64,000 bases of DNA from Rhizophagus irregularis. Its lineage: Eukaryota > Glomeromycota > Glomeromycetes > Glomerales > Glomeraceae. The notes beneath the pieces were generated by a model. The model was not told the DNA's origin, did no database searches, and saw only the letters and a program-made list of their open reading frames with translations. Position 1 is the first letter of the stretch, and each line of letters begins with the position of its first letter. Made by a program: the position numbers and the translations under genes. Shown here in pieces: positions 58,139 to 64,000 of the stretch. The stretch spans positions 4,216,001 to 4,280,000 of the forward strand of contig NC_089445.1 of the NCBI RefSeq assembly GCF_026210795.1, given 5' to 3'.

Positions 58139-61100
58139 TTTTTTGAGATTTGAAATGAGGAATTAAACGAATAAATTAATTTTTTGTGCGGAATTTATAT
58201 AAAAAAAAATTTTTTATAAAATAATAAAAAAACAACCTTATTTTTTTGTGAACAGTTTCACGAAATTTTTTAATTGTTCCCTTTTGAGTGAATCTGTTGT
58301 ATATCTTTACTATTTATGACATTGTCACACCGTACTCTGATTGACAACAAACAAGATATAACCAATAATAAAAATTGCTTGCTAATAACTTTTTTTTTTA
58401 TATTAAATGATTTACATTAAAAAAATAAGGAGTTCATAAAATATAAATTACAAATGTTGGTTGATATAATTAATTCATCGGTTTATCTAATAAATCTATT
58501 TTAATTACCAAAAAAATCTCATCATTTTTTCATTTAAAGATAAAAAGTGTCATAAACAAAAAAGTGCCCATTTAATAACTCGTGTATATATTGCACTTCT
58601 TACAGTACAAATATAAATACTGTTATAATTATTGAGAACTCTGGTAAAAAAGTGATAAAAAAAAATTTAACCATTTAGAATAATATTATATAATCATTAT
58701 GTAAGCAATTTTAATCCCAAAATATATTAAATTTCTTTAAATATTTATATACAATATATGTCATCATATAACGTATGTTATTCAAGATTATTTCTACATT
58801 TAACCCGTCAAAAATCCATCGCTATTATATATCATAATCTTTTTTATTATAGAAAGACAGATTTTCTATCATTTATTTTATAATCTTGAATTACAGTCAA
58901 CTTTAAATTCGATATTATCTCATGCGATCTTATTATATAATGATTAATTTACCTAAATTCGGTAAATAAGTTGAAGGTGGTTCAAATAACAATTGATGTG
59001 GCTGTAAATTTCGTGAATTCTTTTATCCAAATTAATATATCTTCTTAACCAAATTCTGGACAAAAATCGAAATCATATGATTTTGTGAAATTATTAGCGA
59101 TTTTATATTACGCAATATATATATTCAATGAAAACCATGTATAAAATTATCAAAACGGGTTTTTTGGGGGGCGTTCTAAAAAATGGTCACCAATTTTTTT
59201 TTTTTCAGGGTATAAAAATTATTTTACACAAAGGCTGAAAATTTGAAATTTCAGAATTGAAAAAATTTTCATCATGTGAGGTTACGCAGATAAGTTATTA
59301 CTAAAGTTTTTTTCTTTTTTTGGTATAACAGATTATTCATCGTAATAGTTGTATTACGTATCACGTATGCCCCTAAATTTTAAATCATGTTTGTTTAATT
59401 TCTTACGTGCATGAAGCTTGGGAAAATAACGCGCCTAAGTTAATCATGTCCTTATAAATATGATTCGGAATTTTCCTAATGAAAAATTTTACTTTTGTAC
59501 TATCTATCGCGAAATAATTGGTTTACATCGATCATTTCCATTATTGTCACTACGGAATTACAGTACGATTCACGATTCTTATGTTCCGGTTGTACAGCTT
59601 CATTTTCAACCCTTAAAAATAATTTTTTCAAGCGTAAAATTATTTTTCTTAAAGAGATATCATAAATTTTATAAATAATATCACAAGAAATTATCGCTAC
59701 AACCATTAAAATTATAAAATAATTATTTATAATAGCCAACTGCCAACTATAAATTTATCAAATACTCAAAATGTAAGAATATTTATTATGAAACAAAATT
59801 CTTATTATTGGGAATAGCAAATATATATAATAATTATTTTATGCTGCGTATGAGTCTATTGTTTTAAAACATTAAAGAACAATGGACGTTTTTATTAGGG
59901 GGTTATTTATTTAGCAAATATTTGTTAACATATGAACTATATTTTTGGAAAAATCTGTCAATCTTCATGATTTATATGCTGTGTAACATTTCTTTAACCA
60001 ATATTTTATCATGATTCAAGTAATAAATGATCCGAAACCGCTTGTGTAATTTTTTCTTGATTATTAAAAGTATGCACTAATGTTACTTGTGATCAAAACA
60101 TTAATATGATCTTCTATAAAGCGTAAAATTTCGACTTGTCTTATATATTGAAAAAATTATTTTTTTTACAACTAAATTTTTCTGTTATTTATTTTTATTA
60201 TTTTCTATATTTATACAACACGAAAAAAAAATTAATAAATTTTATTGATTCAAAAATTTAATTTATCAATACAACTTTTCTAAAAATATTCAAGTTATTA
60301 TTAACCAATGATATACACATAAAATATTCTAATTTTTTTTTTTTTTTTAACTTGGACCTTTTATAAGTTTTATTATCATTACTATTATTACTATTATTAT
60401 TATTATTTATATTATTTACCTAATAGTAAAAATTACTTACGTTTATTTTCACGATAAAATTTTTATAAAAATTAGTATTTTTTTATAACGTTAATTTTTT
60501 ATTAAAAAAATGGTTTGATGTAAATTCGTATATCATTTATGAATATTCAAAAAAACTTGAAAGGATGTAAAACTGTACGAAATTTGTCATGATTTTTTAA
60601 AATCGGTGAGAAGCAATTTATTTCTCAACTTTCTTGTAAAGTAAAAGTTATACCGTTCAATAAAAAAGTACACGTTAATGATCTTTAATTACTATTTATT
60701 TTATTAGGTCAATTTAATTTAATTTACATGAACTTGAATCTTGGAGTTATCGATCTGAAAATTAGAGGATAACGAAGAATTCGTTGAATAATATTCATTA
60801 GAAAGAAGTTTGACTTATATGCGAAAGAAGACTTATAGCCTTTTCCGAAAATATGAACTTATTGGGTATTAAGGCTTTAAAGATCCACCTTATTTTATAT
60901 CTGAACTTGAGAAGCCATATAAAATTCACTAAGGTATCGTCAAATTTTATTATTCACTCTTCTTTCTTTACTAGTAATTAATGTTTTATTAATAATTTTG
61001 TTTTTCATGGAATGGAATGCAAAATTTTTATCATTAGCAAATATTCTCTAACGAAATATTACGTATTACAAAATTGGATGTTGTCCCCATTTTGAATATA

Positions 61101-61570
61101 AGTTATATAAATATGATAGTGAAGAATAACAAGTGAGTAAAAAAACATAAGAATAGCGATTGTAAAGATCGTGTTCGTTCATATAATATATTTACATAGT
61201 TTTTTTTTGCAAAATTCTTTTGTTAATCTATAACGATTGTGAGCTAATATAATTTCTTTTAGAAAAAAAAAGATTTTACAGTCCTTTAACTAGGAATGGA
61301 GATTTCATCTCGGTACGTCTTCCATTCTACTTCAGTTCTTCTGGGTAAATTAAAACTAGGATATATTTACGCAGGTAGTAGAACCTCCCTCACTTACCAA
61401 ATGGGCCTTCCTAGAATATCATGTAATGATCAATTAAAAAATTTATTTTTTGATTTGTTATTAAGTAACGACTAAATGACCAATCTATACTTAGACTAAA
61501 TTTAGTTTGCTTTTTAAATTGTTAGAACAGTTCCTAGAGTGGTTAATTTAATATTAGTTGATTATTATAA
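58139..61570. other. Gene-poor stretch
   Basis: About 3.4 kb of AT-rich sequence with only short unsupported frames (for example 59460-59678). A TAT/ATT microsatellite occurs at about 60375-60415. Nothing recognised. Confidence 0.35.
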
Positions 61571-61594
61571 GTTAAACGGAGGTTACGGCACATT

Positions 61595-61860
61595 ACGCCA
61601 TTTCGTCGAAGCCATTTCGACGAAGGGATGTTTCGCCGAAGCTATTCACCGAAGAAATGTTTCACCGAAGGGATGTTTCTCCGAAGGGATATTTTGCCGA
61701 AGGGAAGTTTCGCCGAAGGGATGTTTCACCGAAGGGATATTTCGCCGAAAGGACGTTTCTCCGATAGTACATTTCACCGAATCTATTTCGCCGAATCGTC
61801 CATTTCGCCGAATTCCATCTTACCGAATTCCATCTTACCGAATTCCATCTTACCGAAAAT
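61595..61860. repeat. TTTCGCCGAAGGGATG tandem repeat
   Basis: About 16-17 short units of 14-18 bp built on TTTCGCCGAA or TTTCACCGAA with GGGATG spacers, ending in three copies of TTCCATCTTACCGAA. More scattered copies lie at 62150-62210 and 62570-62690. The 108-codon frames through it exist because the unit has no stop. Probably end repeats of one or more mobile elements. Confidence 0.75.
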
Positions 61861-63400
61861 GGTAGCGATTAAAAATATTCATCACGCAATGAAAATTATT
61901 TTTAGAGATCCTTTTTTTCTAGGATATTATCACTTTAACATTCATAGTAACTGATATTAATTGTTAAGCAATAAATAAATAATTTTATTTTCCTGAAAAA
62001 ACTTATTCACGAAAAAGTAAGTAAAAAAAAGATTAATGTATTATAAATAATGAAATAAATTTAATAAAAATCATTTTGTTAATTCAAAAATATTTCTAGA
62101 AAAAGTTTTCTTATGTACTATTTAGTATAAAAACGATAAAGAATAAATAATTATTCGGCGAAATGTCCATTCGGCAAAATATCCATTTATCGAAATGTCC
62201 ATTCATCGGTAAAGTGGCTACGACAAAATGAAAGATGACTTCATGTGGACAACTTTAATCATATTGAAGTGCTTGCAAATTTACCATAAAAAAAAAAAGA
62301 GTTAATAACGAAAATTAAATAAATAGGTAAATGATTTAAGCGTCCTTTTTTTACTTTGACCGATAATGATTAATTTTTATTTAATTTAGAAATCTTAATT
62401 TTCTAGATCTTTAATTCATTAGTCTCGCTTCTTTAGCATTTGAATATTGATATCTTTAATAAGATTAGCCAGTATCATTAGTTCGAAATTCTACCAAAAA
62501 AAAAGGAGAAAGTTTCAAAATGGTTTTTCTGGAAGAAAATGGGTTATCGAGGATTAACTATCAGGACATTACGCAGAAACCCATTTCACCGAAGCTATTT
62601 CGCCAAAGGGAGGTTTCGCTGAACGAACATTTCACCGAATGGACATTTCACCGAAAGTACGTTTCGCCGAAACCCCATTTCATCGAAAATTTGCAGGAAA
62701 AGTCAATATCTTAGTAATGGAATAATTGCAATAAAAAAAAAAATAGGTACTGTAACTACAAGATTTTGATTTTTTGATACTCTTTTATATTGGCTTATTA
62801 ATAAGGTTATGGCGGTTATAGCATAGTTTTTTTAATTAATGATTCTGACTTCAATATTAGTTTAAGTAGTATTAACACCGTGTGTTGGGCTTGAAGTTCG
62901 ATCAACGTTGATCAATCAATTGATCGATAATTTTAATTTTTATTTTTATTTTAGACCTTGAATCTTTAGATGTTACTTCCAAATTAAGAAGGGACTATTA
63001 TTATACTTGCTGTCGGAATTAATTATGGCATATGAAGCCTATACCGTAATATACTATATCGTCGTAATGCCGTAATTATTTAATGCCAAGTATACAAAAA
63101 TTACACAAAGGAAGTAAATATTTTTTTTTATTTGATTATGCCGTAGATAATTTTTAATCCGTAAATCTATAATGCTGATCTTGATGTTTTGTTAGATATT
63201 TAAATGGTAAAATCCATATTTCGTAATGCCGTAATTTCAATTCGGCAATTCAGACGGCACTTATAACTATTATCTAAATTATTCTCAAGAAGTCTAACCC
63301 CAAAGAAGTCGCCTCGCTCTCCGCAACAAAAGACTTGATATTACTATAGGACCTAAGGTGTAGTTCAGGGTGATCTCGAATTATATATATATATACGAAG
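61861..63400. repeat. Repeat-rich tail region
   Basis: Further TTCGCCGAA copies (62150-62210, 62570-62690), then a zone at 63000-63260 with several TAATGCCGTAATT motifs. These GC-richer motifs in AT-rich DNA look like mobile-element ends. Element boundaries could not be fixed, and no gene was seen. Confidence 0.45.
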
Positions 63401-63411
63401 GGCTTCCATGA

Positions 63412-63763
63412 CTATGGCACCAGACGTTCCACTATTAACAATTTCACCCACACTTCTTCGAACAATAACGTCTGATCCATATTCGATAAATCTCCTCCTT
63501 TTTTACAATATCTAATACAGACGCCGGGGCTATCACAACTGGCACCATGAGTGCAACGGTCGGGGTCACTTCCTCCGGCATACCAAGTTAAAACAATGGC
63601 AGTTCCTCGTATTAACCTTACCGCTACAATGGGCATAGAGATGAACATGTGAAACTCCGTCGGAAATTATTTTGATGAGTAAAATAGGCTCTGCCGGCTC
63701 ATCTAAGACGAAATAACAGGGACAAAAGATATATAAGACGAAGAAATTGAAGAAGGATCTCAA
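63412..63763 (-). CDS. Possible small secreted Cys-rich protein
   Basis: The frame from 63763 starts MRSFFNFFVLYIFCPCYFVL, a plausible signal peptide, and continues to LYAHCS. A possible 50-nt intron (GTAAGG...GGAG, about 63576-63625) would join it to a second frame, GSDPDRCTHGASCDSPGVCIRYC, ending at 63412. The joined product would be about 100 aa with several cysteines and no known fold. Base composition is less AT-rich than the surroundings. Without the intron the first frame ends soon after. Small secreted proteins are common in symbiotic fungi, but no homologue is recognised here and the intron is unusually short. Confidence 0.3.
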
Positions 63764-64000
63764 TTAAAACGAGAAGAAAATAAAAATTTAGAAAAGTCTA
63801 ACAGAAAAGTTACGGATTATACATGGAACACATGGAACGTTATGGAATAAAGGTTCCCCAACAAGAAGAATCATCGAATAAAGATAGACTAATTCTTACA
63901 TCATGATTCATGACTCCAACTGAGGCGGAAGTGCCAAGTAAAGATGACAAAAAAAAATTGAAAGGTGATTTTATTTTTTTATTTTACGTAAATAAATCCA

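Noticed and set aside
61539-61954. Two overlapping 108-codon frames with CFAEGIFRR-like repeats
   Set aside because: Translations of the TTTCGCCGAA repeat; no start context or conservation.
1-64000. tRNA and rRNA genes
   Set aside because: Scanned by eye for GGTTCRANTCC-type arms and conserved rRNA blocks; none convincing. A covariance search would be decisive.

Overview
The window looks like nuclear DNA of an arbuscular mycorrhizal fungus (Glomeromycotina, Rhizophagus type). This is inferred from protein style rather than from a marker gene. The DNA is very AT-rich, introns are short (about 50-105 nt, GTAAGT/GTATGT...YAG), and the recognisable genes belong to families expanded in these fungi: tyrosine-kinase-like (TKL) kinases with an HCDFHDGN catalytic loop, F-box/LRR proteins, BTB-BACK-TLDc proteins, kelch receptors, Myb/SANT-like proteins and a lineage-specific family I associate from memory with the label DUF8211. 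No rRNA, tRNA or CRISPR array was seen.

Layout. 0.6-2.5 kb: intact 619-aa DUF8211-like gene (-). 4.0-5.4 kb: intact F-box/LRR gene (+). 8.8-10.0 kb: decayed FAD monooxygenase (+). 10.7-19.6 kb: TKL kinase gene 1 (-), broken by an intact 3.3-kb hAT transposon (12110-15440, 796-aa transposase) and carrying a 3.4-kb intron-like repeat array. 20.2-20.7 kb: F-box/LRR relic. 24.0-25.5 kb: intact kelch membrane protein (-). 25.65-26.95 kb: two nested hAT-type MITEs. 28.2-29.2 kb: decayed DUF8211-like copy. 29.6-30.6 kb: hAT-like MITE. 35.2-40.0 kb: BTB-BACK-TLDc pseudogene split by two elements. 40.0-40.25 kb: stray Myb-exon fragment. 40.8-41.9 kb: six-exon H/Q/S-rich gene (+). 42.6-43.5 kb: pyrimidine minisatellite. 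45.1-52.1 kb: TKL kinase gene 2 (-), apparently intact, with a 5-kb array. 52.4-53.9 kb: MITEs. 54.6-55.3 and 57.3-58.1 kb: two intact Myb-like genes (-). 61.6-62.7 kb: TTTCGCCGAA repeats. 63.4-63.8 kb: possible small secreted Cys-rich protein (-).

The most unusual feature is in the two kinase genes. Between an acidic N-terminal region (MGQC start, possible double acylation) and the kinase domain each has a tandem array of about 100-bp units. On the coding strand every unit is a complete minimal intron (GTAAGT donor, ACTAAC branch-like site, TAG acceptor), and successive introns are separated by exactly three nucleotides. By hand I count about 35 units in gene 1 and 44 in gene 2. The triplets differ between otherwise near-identical units. 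The last unit is followed by a single-nucleotide exon (A) between TAG and GTAAGT. Direct splicing of the acidic exon to the kinase exon is out of frame; with triplets plus the single A, both ancestral models total a multiple of three (465 and 501 codons) and contain no stop. Whether these 3-nt exons are really used needs RNA evidence.

The two kinase loci are same-strand duplicates about 34 kb apart, so gene 2 supplies the empty site for the hAT insertion in gene 1. Transposable elements shape most of the rest. Several unrelated-looking families each carry their own GC-rich motif repeated near the ends, which stands out in the AT-rich background.
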